This document shows positions 1 to 7,447 of a stretch of DNA of 21,102 bases, piece after piece. Both the position numbers and the translations under genes were made by a program. Source of the stretch: Bacteroidales bacterium (GTDB taxonomy: Bacteria; Bacteroidota; Bacteroidia; Bacteroidales; Muribaculaceae); assembly GCA_004557565.1 (NCBI GenBank), contig SFGS01000041.1, positions 1 through 21,102 on the forward strand. The letters are read 5' to 3'. Position 1 is the first letter of the stretch; each line of letters begins with the position of its first letter. Under the pieces are notes generated by a model, which saw nothing but the letters and a program-made list of their open reading frames with translations, did not search any database and had not been told where the DNA came from.

Positions 1-620
1 CCGCCCTCTTACGAGGTCGGTGGCATCGCCAAAAGGATAAAAACCGCTCGCCTTCGGCGAAAAACCAAACCCGGTAGGGACGTGATACTTCACGTCCGCT
101 CACAACTATAGTATCATATTGAATATCAACCATTTGGTGCGGACGCGAAGTGTCAAAAGCACTGAAAAACTATAAAAATAGTGAATGAAGTAAAGATTTT
201 GTGGAAGCTTGTAGCCGTTGGAAACGGCTAATTATGGTTAACTCCATGCAAGCGAATGAAGCTCCGCAGGAGCGAATGAGCGCAGCTTGGAGATAGTACT
301 AAAGAGGGTATGAGCCTCGTAGAGGGTCGGTTATGGTCAAAACTATTGATGCTACCACGACCGACCGTCTCCAAGCTGCGCTCGCAAGCGAGCTTGCATG
401 GAGTTAACCACAATATGCCGTTTACAACGGCTCCTAAATCCCTCTTTTCGACTTTTTCAGTGCTTTCGAAGTATCGCGTCCCTACCATACAAAATCGTTT
501 GGGAGATTTGACACAACCTCCTTACAAGAAATCATGTTATCATCAAGGTTTTTCGCCGTGAAACGGCGAGCGGTTTTTATCCTTGGGGCAATGTGGTGAG
601 CCCTCGTAAGAGGGTGGCGG
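1..620. repeat. Large nested imperfect palindrome, no gene
   Basis: The two halves are imperfect inverted copies centred near 347. The outer arm 1-66 pairs with the reverse complement of about 546-620. An inner arm 213-252 pairs with 392-431, sharing a long run ending GGTTAACTCCATGCAAGC. The innermost arm about 328-340 pairs with 354-366 across a 16-base loop. Smaller hairpins sit inside: TCGCC-TTC-GGCGA (48-60), GGACGTGA-TACT-TCACGTCC (78-97), TCGCCGT-GAA-ACGGCGA (553-569) and CCCTC-GTAA-GAGGG (601-614). The left half also has an insert near 253-275 that includes a small GCTCC/GGAGC hairpin. The arms differ at many sites but the small stems stay paired. Open frames here run in both directions across the arms and look like by-products. 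I see no transposase and no certain target duplication. It may be two converging copies of a dispersed element, or a MITE/REP-like element. The left edge is cut by the window. Confidence 0.8.
78..97. repeat. Perfect 8-bp hairpin, REP-like
   Basis: GGACGTGA and TCACGTCC pair perfectly around a TACT loop. The related segment on the other side of the palindrome (about 461-485, read on the minus strand) has GGTAGGGACGCGATACTTC, so the stem base changes from GTGA to GCGA while the core stays recognisable. Short GC-rich palindromes of this kind resemble REP elements. No RAYT transposase gene is in the window. Confidence 0.5.
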
Positions 621-630
621 AGGGATTGTG
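581..630 (+). repeat. Dispersed structured module, copy 1
   Basis: The segment reads CCTTGGGGCAATGTGG, then a stem-loop CCCTC-GTAA-GAGGG, then TGGCGGAGGGATTGTG. The same flanks occur at 21036-21080 with a completely different but still complementary stem. A diverged copy lies on the minus strand at 1-35, where the stem-loop region is CCTC-GTAA-GAGG. Conserved flanks with a covarying stem suggest that the structure, not the stem sequence, is what is kept. Positions 631-793, up to the next gene, show nothing I can identify. Confidence 0.6.
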
Positions 631-793
631 TGGTTGGCGGCATGGCGGCAACAATGAAGAATCTTTCCCTTGGAATTTTCCACTGAGCCCTATTAATCCA
701 AAATCGATATATCGCAAGGCATCCACCATTGCCTCAACGCTTTAGAAGCATACCGAAGGTATGTCACGACGTTTTGGTGGAATCTAATTACAA

Positions 794-1399
794 TTAATTG
801 TCGCTGGGATTGGTGGGCCAGTTGTTCCATGTGCGGTATTTTTCTCCGAAACTCTCCACAGCCGCTTTCCACATATCGTCGGCTTCTTGGTCGCCCATGA
901 TCAATGCCTCGTCGATGTGCTTCTGTATCACCCAGTCGAAGCGCGAAATCTCATCAGCCAACTGCCCTTTCTCCCAACCTGAATAGCCCACGATAAACTT
1001 CATTTTCCCCTCCACAGGCTCGCCACACGCCACATAGCGCTTCACCGCCTCGTAGTCGCCGCCGAAATACAGCCCACGAGCCACCTGTATGCAGTTGGGA
1101 ATCACATCGGGACCTAATGTGTGAAGAAAAAACATCTGGTTGAGCCCCACCGGTCCGCCCATATAAAGCGGTATTTCCTGAAAATAGTCAGGACCTTCAA
1201 TCACGTCGGCTAAAGTGTAGTCGGTCAGCCTATTCACTATCACACCCATCGAACCCTCACTGTCGTGGTCAACGAGCAATATCACCGAGCGCTTGAAGCA
1301 AGCATCGTCAACGGTGGGTTTCGCCAGCAGCACATTGCCGCGCGCCGGCTCCGGTTGCTTGTCGAGCAAATTGAAAATGTCGATACTGATTTCTTCCAT
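794..1399 (-). CDS. yqgE: YqgE/AlgH family protein (DUF179)
   Basis: From the chosen start this is a 201-residue soluble protein, close to the usual length for the family, whose biochemical role is not settled. Family hallmarks are visible: the N-terminal ARGNVLLAKP, the segment SVILLVDHDSEGSMGVIVNR, the GGP and FFLHTLGPDVIPN stretches, YFGGDYEAVKRYV, and the GYSGWEKGQLADEI block near the C-terminus. The frame stays open to 1522, giving 41 extra N-terminal residues (another ATG at 1486). Those residues do not look like the family, and a promoter match at 1408-1439 lies inside that extension, so I start at the ATG giving MEEISIDIF. It is transcribed away from the AraC-type gene. The family assignment is firm; the start is fairly likely. 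Confidence 0.88.
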   Translation of the reverse strand: MEEISIDIFNLLDKQPEPARGNVLLAKPTVDDACFKRSVILLVDHDSEGSMGVIVNRLTDYTLADVIEGPDYFQEIPLYMGGPVGLNQMFFLHTLGPDVIPNCIQVARGLYFGGDYEAVKRYVACGEPVEGKMKFIVGYSGWEKGQLADEISRFDWVIQKHIDEALIMGDQEADDMWKAAVESFGEKYRTWNNWPTNPSDN

Positions 1400-1407
1400 A
1401 ATCAACC

Positions 1408-1439
1408 CAAAATTACTATTTACCGCCGACCTACGCAAC
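1408..1439 (-). promoter_or_regulatory. Predicted promoter of the yqgE gene
   Basis: Read on the minus strand, GTTG (plus 1436-1439) is followed after 20 bases by TAATTTTG (plus 1408-1415). This fits the Bacteroidota pattern of -33 TTTG and -7 TAnnTTTG. The expected transcription start lies only a few bases before the ATG at 1399, so the leader would be very short or absent. Confidence 0.45.
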
Positions 1440-1536
1440 AAATCTGCCCACAAATCGAAAATGGACAAACTTGGACGCACGCCCATTAGGAAATCTCCCC
1501 GATTTTTAGTATTTTTACGCAATAGAATTTGTTATA

Positions 1537-2706
1537 ATGGTACGACTGATTTTCTCCTCACTGCCGATGTTTGTGAGCGGATTTTGGGCAATACTACTCC
1601 TGTGCACCCAAATTGAGAAATACAACCGAAGCAGGCTCGTGCTATCCTTGTTTATGGTTGTCACCGCTCTGATGTTTTACGCGCACTGTGTGTTTTTCAA
1701 CGAAATGCACAGCGAGATTCCTGTGAGCGACACTTTCTACTCGTTTGGCGTGCTGGCAAGTTATCCCCTATTCTACATATTCCTGGTTTCGCTCACTTCC
1801 ACCAGTCAGCATCTGCGCCGATCGTGGTTGCTGTTGCTCCCTGCAGTGTTTTTGAGTGTGACTGTGGGGGTGATGTACGCCCTGATGAGTGCCGACGAGA
1901 CCTCCGAGTTTATCACCCGATGCCTCTACTATGAGCAATTCTTCGACTTCACCGGCATTGTCCACCACATGGCCATTGCCCACTTGGTGATTAAAATAAG
2001 CTTCGCCATCATCGTGATTTATGTGGTGGTGGCTGGCATGAATTTGCTTGTGAAATACGACCGCCACATCAAGTCGGTGTATTCCAATTTGGAGGGAAAA
2101 ACGCTGATTTCGTTCAAAATATTCCTGTATCTGTTTTTCTTCACCTCGGTGGCATCGTTTGCCTTCAACATTGTGGGGCGCTACCATTTCGACTCCACTT
2201 TCTGGGCGCTCACGCTGCCGTCTGTCGTGTTTTCGGTGCTCATATTCATATTGGGGCTGTTGGGATTGCGCCAGTCGTTCACTTTCGAGAGCATGAACGA
2301 GGAACTTGAAGAGCAGGATCAAGACTCTGCGCCACAGTCCATGCCATACGAGCGCGACAAGGCGCTGGCGGAGGATTTGGCGAAGCGCATCGAAAAAGTG
2401 ATTGAGGAAAAGCAGATGTTCCTCCAGCCCAACCTCAAAGTGTCGGACTTGGCTACGCAGCTGTGCACCAACCGTGTGTATATCTCACAAGCCTTCAATT
2501 ATGTGCTGCAAACCTCGTTTTCCGACTACATCAACAAGAAGCGAATCGAATACGCCACACGCCTTATCACCACGCAGCCCGAAATGCCTGTCACCGACAT
2601 CGCCTACGATTCGGGATTCGCATCGCTAAATTCTTTTTACCGCAATTTCAAGAACATCAATGGCTGTTCGCCAAAGGTTTATATGCGAAAAGTCGATACC
2701 ACCTGA
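1537..2706 (+). CDS. Membrane-anchored AraC-type regulator
   Basis: This 389-residue protein has two parts. Residues about 1-245 hold seven hydrophobic segments (roughly 4-23, 33-53, 66-86, 96-116, 143-165, 191-212 and 219-243), a likely membrane sensor. After an acidic linker, residues about 275-388 form an AraC/XylS DNA-binding domain with two helix-turn-helix units. The first is around LKVSDLATQLCTNRVYISQAF; the second is around MPVTDIAYDSGFASLNSFYRNFK, ending in the usual GCSPKVYMRK. Seven-helix AraC regulators are common in Bacteroidota; signals and targets are usually unknown. It is divergent from yqgE and upstream of the aspartate kinase operon on the same strand, so either could be a target, but nothing proves it. 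The start follows a TTTGTTATA stretch; an internal ATG at 1567 is a less likely alternative. Confidence 0.85.
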   Translation: MVRLIFSSLPMFVSGFWAILLLCTQIEKYNRSRLVLSLFMVVTALMFYAHCVFFNEMHSEIPVSDTFYSFGVLASYPLFYIFLVSLTSTSQHLRRSWLLLLPAVFLSVTVGVMYALMSADETSEFITRCLYYEQFFDFTGIVHHMAIAHLVIKISFAIIVIYVVVAGMNLLVKYDRHIKSVYSNLEGKTLISFKIFLYLFFFTSVASFAFNIVGRYHFDSTFWALTLPSVVFSVLIFILGLLGLRQSFTFESMNEELEEQDQDSAPQSMPYERDKALAEDLAKRIEKVIEEKQMFLQPNLKVSDLATQLCTNRVYISQAFNYVLQTSFSDYINKKRIEYATRLITTQPEMPVTDIAYDSGFASLNSFYRNFKNINGCSPKVYMRKVDTT

Positions 2707-2714
2707 CGCACACA

Positions 2715-2746
2715 GTTGCACATGCAAAAATTTGGCATTATTTTTG
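2715..2746 (+). promoter_or_regulatory. Predicted promoter of the ask-thrC operon
   Basis: GTTG at 2715-2718 is followed after 20 bases by TATTTTTG at 2739-2746, a good Bacteroidota -33/-7 pair. Transcription would start near 2753, leaving a leader of about 100 bases before the kinase ATG at 2854. Confidence 0.5.
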
Positions 2747-2748
2747 TA

Positions 2749-2811
2749 GGCTGTATGTTTTCAAAACAGCCCGAAACCGCAAAATCGCATAATTTTTTAC
2801 CGATTTTTGCG
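2749..2811 (+). promoter_or_regulatory. Two hairpins between the regulator and ask
   Basis: The first hairpin pairs GGCTGT (2749-2754) with ACAGCC (2766-2771). The second pairs CGCAAAATCG (2778-2787) with CGATTTTTGCG (2801-2811), with one bulged base. Neither is followed by a clean T-run, so an intrinsic terminator for the upstream regulator is only possible. The second lies wholly inside the predicted leader of the kinase operon and could act on its expression; the first overlaps the expected start site. I see no leader peptide rich in threonine or lysine codons. Confidence 0.35.
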
Positions 2812-2853
2812 TTATAATATATCACACTTATTTATTCTGATAAATAGCAACAA

Positions 2854-3747
2854 ATGAAAGTATTAAAATTTGGAGGCACATCGGTAGGAACCGCTGAAAG
2901 CCTTACGAATGTAAAACAGATAGTGACTGCTTGCAAAGGCCAGGTTATCGTAGTGGTATCGGCTTTGGGTGGTGTCACAAACCAATTGATTCAAATGGCA
3001 GATTTGGCAGAAGCGCACAGCGACGAATGGGAATCCATTCTGGAGCAGGTGAAGGCGCGCCACATGAGCGTAATCGACGCGGTGGTTCCCGAAGACCGAC
3101 AGGCGCAGTGCAAAACCGTGATTGAGGGCTTCATCAGCGAGGGGCTGTATAGCTACTACGCTATGCTCTACGCCAACAATCAGCTGCCACCAGCCTACAA
3201 GGAGCAGTTGCGCGACGCTATCGTGAGCCACGGCGAAATCATGTCGTCGGCTATCGTTGCCAGCATGATCGACGGTGCCGTGCCACACTATGCCCCCAAC
3301 TTCATCAAGACGAAAGATGTGGACTACGAGCGCATTCTCGACAATGCCTCTTTCGAGCTGATCACCAAGGAGTTTGGCGGCAGACTGGAGCAAGTGCATG
3401 TCACTCAGGGCTTCATCGCCGAAGACTCGACCGACGGCAAAAAGACCAATTTGGGCCGTGGCGGCAGCGACTTCACCGCCGCACTGATTGCAGCCGCACT
3501 CGATGCCGAGGCTTTGGAGATTTGGACCGATGTGGATGGCTTTATGACTGCCGACCCTCGCACCAACCCCGATGCCACCGTCATTCCGCAAATGACCTAC
3601 GCGCAAGCGCAAGAGATGTGCGAGGCTGGAGCGAAGGTTATCTACACCCCCACCCTCGGCCCTGTGGCATTCAAGCACATTCCCGTTTGGGTAAAGAACA
3701 CTTTCAATCCCTCTGCCACCGGCACTGTGATTCTCGACCCGAAATAA
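2854..3747 (+). CDS. Aspartate kinase, catalytic domain only
   Basis: It phosphorylates L-aspartate, the first step towards threonine, lysine and methionine. At 297 residues it carries the whole amino-acid-kinase domain: KFGGTSVG (5-12), VVVSALGGVTNQL (33-45), SHGEIMSS (125-132), the TNLGRGGSDFTAA nucleotide-site block (198-210) and WTDVDGFMTADPR (224-236). It stops at KNTFNPSATGTVILDPK, where the catalytic domain of longer aspartokinases ends. The regulatory ACT domains, which usually bring the length to about 440 residues and bind lysine or threonine, are absent, as is any fused homoserine dehydrogenase. Threonine synthase begins 12 bases later, so there is no room for a frameshifted remnant. 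It is therefore probably insensitive to allosteric end-product control, unless a separate ACT protein exists elsewhere. Confidence 0.93.
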   Translation: MKVLKFGGTSVGTAESLTNVKQIVTACKGQVIVVVSALGGVTNQLIQMADLAEAHSDEWESILEQVKARHMSVIDAVVPEDRQAQCKTVIEGFISEGLYSYYAMLYANNQLPPAYKEQLRDAIVSHGEIMSSAIVASMIDGAVPHYAPNFIKTKDVDYERILDNASFELITKEFGGRLEQVHVTQGFIAEDSTDGKKTNLGRGGSDFTAALIAAALDAEALEIWTDVDGFMTADPRTNPDATVIPQMTYAQAQEMCEAGAKVIYTPTLGPVAFKHIPVWVKNTFNPSATGTVILDPK

Positions 3748-3759
3748 AGCAGCATATAA

Positions 3760-5067
3760 ATGATATTCCATAGCACAAAAGACTATAATGTGACGGCTTC
3801 GATTAGGGAGGCTGTGCTTCACGGATATGCACCCGACGGCGGACAGTATCTGCCTGAAAACATACCCACGCTGCCTAAGGCGTTTATGATGAACCTCGGC
3901 GACATGACATTGCAGGAGGTGAGTTACGCCATTGCCAACTATGCCCTGCAGGGCGACATCGACGCGCAAGTGCTTCACGATGTGGTGTTCGAAACGCTCA
4001 ATTTCCCCATTCCGCTCATCGACATGGGCGACAATCGCCACATTCTGGAGTTGTTTCATGGCCCTACCATGAGTTTCAAGGACATTGGCACTCGCTTCAT
4101 GGCGCGTCTGCTGGCGCACTACCACGCCACCAAGAAAAGCGGTCGTGAAATCAATGTGATTACCGTCACTTCCGGTCATTCGGGCGGTGCCATCGCCAAC
4201 GGTTTCTACGGCATCGAGGGCACGCATGTGTATATCCTCTACCCGCAAGGGCAACTCACTTCGCTCCAAATCGCACAGTTCTCCACACTCGGTGGCAATG
4301 TCACCGCCATCGAGGTGAACGGTACGCTCTCCGACTGCAAAAACATAGTGATGGAGGCGTTCAACGACCCCGAATTGTCGAAAAAGATGCTGCTCACCAG
4401 CGCCAAGAGCGTGAATATAGCCCGACTGCTTCCGCAGACTTTCTATTACTTCTGGGCATACGGTCAGTTGGCAAAACAAGGCCACGACATGAGCCAGATG
4501 GTGGTGTCGGTGCCTTGTGGCAACCTCGGCAACCTCACCGCTGCGGTGGTCGCACGAAAAATGGGTCTTCCTATCAAGCGAATTATCGTTGCCGACAATA
4601 AAAACGACATTTTCACCCAATATCTGCGCACGGGCAAGTTTGTGCCACGCGAGAGCGAGCCGTCGTTGGCAATAGCGATGGACTGTGGCAACCCTCGCAA
4701 TTTCCCTCGATTGGAGAAACTGCTTGGCGACCACGCCGCCATGTGCAAGATAATGGAGGGATTCGCCTACTCCGACGAGAATATCGTCAGCACCATAGCC
4801 CGAACTTGGCAGCAGGAGCACTACCTGCTCAATCCGCACAGTGCCACAGCATATCAAGCGCTCACCGACGGACTGCGACCAGGTGAAATTGGCGTTGCAC
4901 TTGCCACCTCCCACCCTGCCAAGGCGTTGTCAACGGTAGAGGGAGCCATTGGCGAGACGATAGAAGTGCCTGCCACCCTCATGCGCTTCTTCAACGGCAT
5001 TGGCCACATCACCGCCATCAACTCCGGCTACAAAAGTTTCAAAAAATTCCTCCTCACCCAAGGGTAG
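3760..5067 (+). CDS. thrC: Threonine synthase
   Basis: This PLP enzyme converts O-phosphohomoserine and water to L-threonine and phosphate, the last step of the pathway. The 435 residues match the family length. Visible signs are the N-terminal YAPDGGQYLPE (23-33), the PLP lysine in HGPTMSFKDIGTRF (Lys107), the phosphate-binding loop TSGHSGGAIANGF (137-149), VPCGNLGNLTAA, and a C-terminal HPAKALSTVEGAIG segment. The loop reads TSGHSGG where many threonine synthases have TSGDTG, a mild oddity. It starts 12 bases after the aspartate kinase stop and is almost certainly co-transcribed with it. Homoserine dehydrogenase and homoserine kinase, often neighbours in Bacteroidota, are not in this window. 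A long frame on the opposite strand (2863-4914) is a shadow. Confidence 0.96.
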   Translation: MIFHSTKDYNVTASIREAVLHGYAPDGGQYLPENIPTLPKAFMMNLGDMTLQEVSYAIANYALQGDIDAQVLHDVVFETLNFPIPLIDMGDNRHILELFHGPTMSFKDIGTRFMARLLAHYHATKKSGREINVITVTSGHSGGAIANGFYGIEGTHVYILYPQGQLTSLQIAQFSTLGGNVTAIEVNGTLSDCKNIVMEAFNDPELSKKMLLTSAKSVNIARLLPQTFYYFWAYGQLAKQGHDMSQMVVSVPCGNLGNLTAAVVARKMGLPIKRIIVADNKNDIFTQYLRTGKFVPRESEPSLAIAMDCGNPRNFPRLEKLLGDHAAMCKIMEGFAYSDENIVSTIARTWQQEHYLLNPHSATAYQALTDGLRPGEIGVALATSHPAKALSTVEGAIGETIEVPATLMRFFNGIGHITAINSGYKSFKKFLLTQG

Positions 5068-5103
5068 CCAAGCATCACACAGAACTCTCTTGTAAAAGAC
5101 TGA

Positions 5104-5629
5104 GCCTCACACAGATTCCACAGATCTCACGGAATTGCACGCCTGATGTTAAATCTCACGGATGCTCCACGGCTGCTCCACTACAACGCCTCACACAGAT
5201 CCCACAGATCTCACAGGATTGCACGCCTGATGTTAAATCTCACGGATGATTCTTTGGTTCACTGAATCGTCGCTGCACTTGAAAGAAAAAAAACACCTAT
5301 TTCATCCAATTTCAATCCATTAACACCTAAAATAAAAATAGGTGTAAATTGGATTTAAATGGATAAAATAGGTGTTTCCCTTACCCTATATCACTACTCC
5401 CATCATCCCCCATCAGATGCAGAAACCTCTGTGAGATTTAACATCATCAAAAGAAAAATTCCGTGAGATCCGTGGGATCTGTGTGAGCATTGCCCCAATA
5501 TTAGTGGGATCCGTGTGAGCCACACGCCCACACCCGAAACCTCTGTGAGATTTAACATCATCAAAAGAAAAAATTCCGAGAGTGGGATCTGTGTGAGCAT
5601 TGCCCCAATATTAGTGGGATCTGTGTGGC
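5104..5629. repeat. Composite palindromic repeat element A
   Basis: This gene-free block has three parts. On the left are two direct units (5104-5164 and 5188-5248, period 84), each opening GCCTCACACAGAT and ending AAATCTCACGGATG. In the centre is a long hairpin (5291-5377). On the right are two or more units in inverted orientation (about 5426-5487 and 5540-5600), each opening CCTCTGTGAGATTTAACATC. A second motif, AGCATTGCCCCAATATTAG, occurs twice on the right (from 5487 and 5597). The block starts about 36 bases after thrC and ends just before the stop of the next, convergent gene. The units belong to a repeat type seen in many Bacteroidota genomes, from memory. It is not a CRISPR array: the units invert and the gaps are not uniform spacers. 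Confidence 0.8.
5291..5377. repeat. Central long hairpin of element A
   Basis: The 38-base arms 5291-5328 (AAACACCTATTTCATCCA...ACACCT) and 5340-5377 are inverted imperfect copies. They close perfectly at the loop side (ACACCT/AGGTGT) and almost perfectly at the base, around an 11-base A/T loop. The same hairpin occurs at 7698-7795. It lies between two convergent genes, so it might help end transcription, but it has no proper T-run and its repeat context suggests an element core. Confidence 0.75.
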
Positions 5630-5635
5630 GAGAGG

Positions 5636-7333
5636 TTACTTCACCTCGGCGCCCATCACGTTGTATTTCTTGTCGCCTACCATGATGTAGATTTGGCCGT
5701 TTTCAATCACCTTGCGAGCCTTGGTAGCGTCGGCGGCCTTCACATCGTTGATGCCGGTAAGTTCTGCGCCCTGCTTAGCGGTGTAGGTGAGCACTGCACC
5801 AGGGTACGACAATGTAACGGTAGCCTCACGAGAGGTCACACCTGCTGGCAGAGGATCAGCCTTCACATTAAGGTAACTCAAGAAGCCAAATTCGCCAGTT
5901 GACATATCGTCGTCCACAGTTGCGGTCAACCAATCGGGAGTCTTGCCACCATCGTCAAGCGTAATCTTCATTTCGGATGCTTGGCGATAAGTGAACACCT
6001 CTATCTTCTTGGTTTCGCCAGCTGCGGCAAACATGCCTTCACCTGTTTCGTTAGAGTAATTCCATGTAAGGAATGGCATCTCCACTTCAAGAAGAATGGC
6101 AGGAGCAGTACTGCGCTCCGCATTGATGAAACGACCACGCATCGACATATACTTGCCGTCTTTCTTCACATAGCCAATTTCGCCATAACCTTCCTCGTAG
6201 TAGTCGGCGCTGAAGAGGCTGGTAAATCCAGCGTCAAGGGCTTCCACATTGTAACCAGTGATTTCCACCATGATGGCATCGTCCACGTTCAAAGTCTTTT
6301 CAAGTGGGAAATACAAAATACCGCTATACATGCCAGTCGCGGATTTGTAACTTAATTCAGGAGTGTTGGTGAGGTAGAAATCGTTCACCTTCACGCTGGT
6401 AGTGGCAATCTTTTCGCCTGGAGTGATGGTCACATAAGGTTCCTTGAATGAAGGAATTTCATCCACCTTGTAGATGTTTGCCACGAGAGTGGCTTGCGCA
6501 TCGCTTGAAGCCATTTTCAGCGATTGGAAGCGAACGCCAATAGCGTTGATGGCGTAAGGATGGGTTGGACTTTCCACTGCAATTGCCATGGCATCTACGC
6601 CAGCAGTGTTGCGCCCGAGCAGATTACCCAACGACTTACCGTCTTCATCCTTCACTGTGCCATAGTAAGCACCGGCTTTCACTGTGCCGTCGCGGTTGCT
6701 CTTGGCAGCAAAGAATTTTGGACTTGCCCATGCGTGACGAACCACGGTAGTAGATGGCTTAATCTGCGCAGGATAGCCTGGATAAGTGCTCAAATAGCTG
6801 GTGTGGGCTGTTGTGCCATTGAAACCGCCCAACTGATACACGCTTTCTTGATTGTCGGCACCAATAGCCGTGAGGCATGGAACGGTGTCAACCTCAATAC
6901 CCCAAGTAGCCTTAAAACCAGTGCCTATGAGTTCTTCAGTTTTATTTTTCATATCCTCCTGATACCATAATTTCCACTTTTGCTCGGTGGCATTGGTGCT
7001 AACGCCAATGAAATCATAATCTGCGTAAGGACGCATCATCAAGTAGGGAGCATACCAACTGCTGTAGCTCGCTTTGCCTTCAGTAGTGTAGCTGGAGAGA
7101 TAGAAAGAACCAGCAGGACGATGATACCATGCTTTCAACTTAGTTTCTTCCTCGGCTTTCTGAACTTTGGCTGCTCTGCCATTCGAGATGTAGAGGTCTT
7201 GAGCAGGACATTCTTCAGCCTCAACCACCGCCATATTCTGTACGGAGAAATTGTTCACAGATGCCGCACGCTGTGCAAATGCGGCAGATGTAGCGCATGT
7301 GGCAAATGCCACTAAGAGTAACGATTTTTTCAT
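5636..7333 (-). CDS. Secreted protein, BACON-like domain, C-terminal tag
   Basis: I do not recognise a function. The 565-residue product starts with a typical signal peptide (cleavage likely after AFA at 20). KAWYHRPAGSFY follows at 67-78, then a long beta-rich region, then a BACON-like domain at about 430-525 (WNYSN, then DWLTATVDDD and SREATVTLSYPGAVLTYTAKQG). It ends in a 40-residue tail, GIND...VIENGQIYIMVGDKKYNVMGAEVK. The tail recurs on the paralogue at 8144-9859 and resembles C-terminal tails of many Bacteroidales secreted proteins; whether it is a type IX sorting signal is open. The gene has its own good promoter and is bracketed by repeat elements A and B. A role in binding or processing material for the SusCD operon is inferred from position only. 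Confidence 0.8.
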   Translation of the reverse strand: MKKSLLLVAFATCATSAAFAQRAASVNNFSVQNMAVVEAEECPAQDLYISNGRAAKVQKAEEETKLKAWYHRPAGSFYLSSYTTEGKASYSSWYAPYLMMRPYADYDFIGVSTNATEQKWKLWYQEDMKNKTEELIGTGFKATWGIEVDTVPCLTAIGADNQESVYQLGGFNGTTAHTSYLSTYPGYPAQIKPSTTVVRHAWASPKFFAAKSNRDGTVKAGAYYGTVKDEDGKSLGNLLGRNTAGVDAMAIAVESPTHPYAINAIGVRFQSLKMASSDAQATLVANIYKVDEIPSFKEPYVTITPGEKIATTSVKVNDFYLTNTPELSYKSATGMYSGILYFPLEKTLNVDDAIMVEITGYNVEALDAGFTSLFSADYYEEGYGEIGYVKKDGKYMSMRGRFINAERSTAPAILLEVEMPFLTWNYSNETGEGMFAAAGETKKIEVFTYRQASEMKITLDDGGKTPDWLTATVDDDMSTGEFGFLSYLNVKADPLPAGVTSREATVTLSYPGAVLTYTAKQGAELTGINDVKAADATKARKVIENGQIYIMVGDKKYNVMGAEVK

Positions 7334-7390
7334 GTGCTAAGAATTTATTGTTTAATAACTAAAACCATCAACTTTTATTTACTATTTTTG

Positions 7391-7421
7391 CAAAGATAGC
7401 AATTCTCATTAAAAACACAAA
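7391..7421 (-). promoter_or_regulatory. Predicted promoter of the 5636-7333 gene
   Basis: On the minus strand, TTTG (plus 7418-7421) is followed after 19 bases by TATCTTTG (plus 7391-7398), an almost perfect Bacteroidota promoter. The leader before the ATG at 7333 would be about 50 bases. The promoter lies between repeat element B and the gene, so the gene should be transcribed independently of what lies upstream. Confidence 0.65.
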
Positions 7422-7447
7422 GAAAATCCACAGAATATATTAACAAA

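Noticed and set aside
228..561. Two overlapping small open frames on opposite strands in the left palindrome
   Set aside because: They lie on the inverted arms and encode related peptides because the arms are copies. No start context, promoter or known domain supports a gene.
1400..1522. N-terminal extension of the YqgE-family protein
   Set aside because: The extra 41 residues do not resemble family members and contain the likely promoter. The ATG at 1399 fits the family length better.
3700..3760. Aspartate kinase considered as a frameshifted, truncated gene
   Set aside because: The threonine synthase start follows after 12 bases, leaving no room for a lost ACT region. The end coincides with a natural domain boundary.
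2863..4914. Open frame of 683 codons on the minus strand
   Set aside because: It lies exactly opposite the aspartate kinase and threonine synthase genes, both of which carry clear family motifs. The product is rich in His, Val and Arg and shows no domain, so it is a shadow frame.
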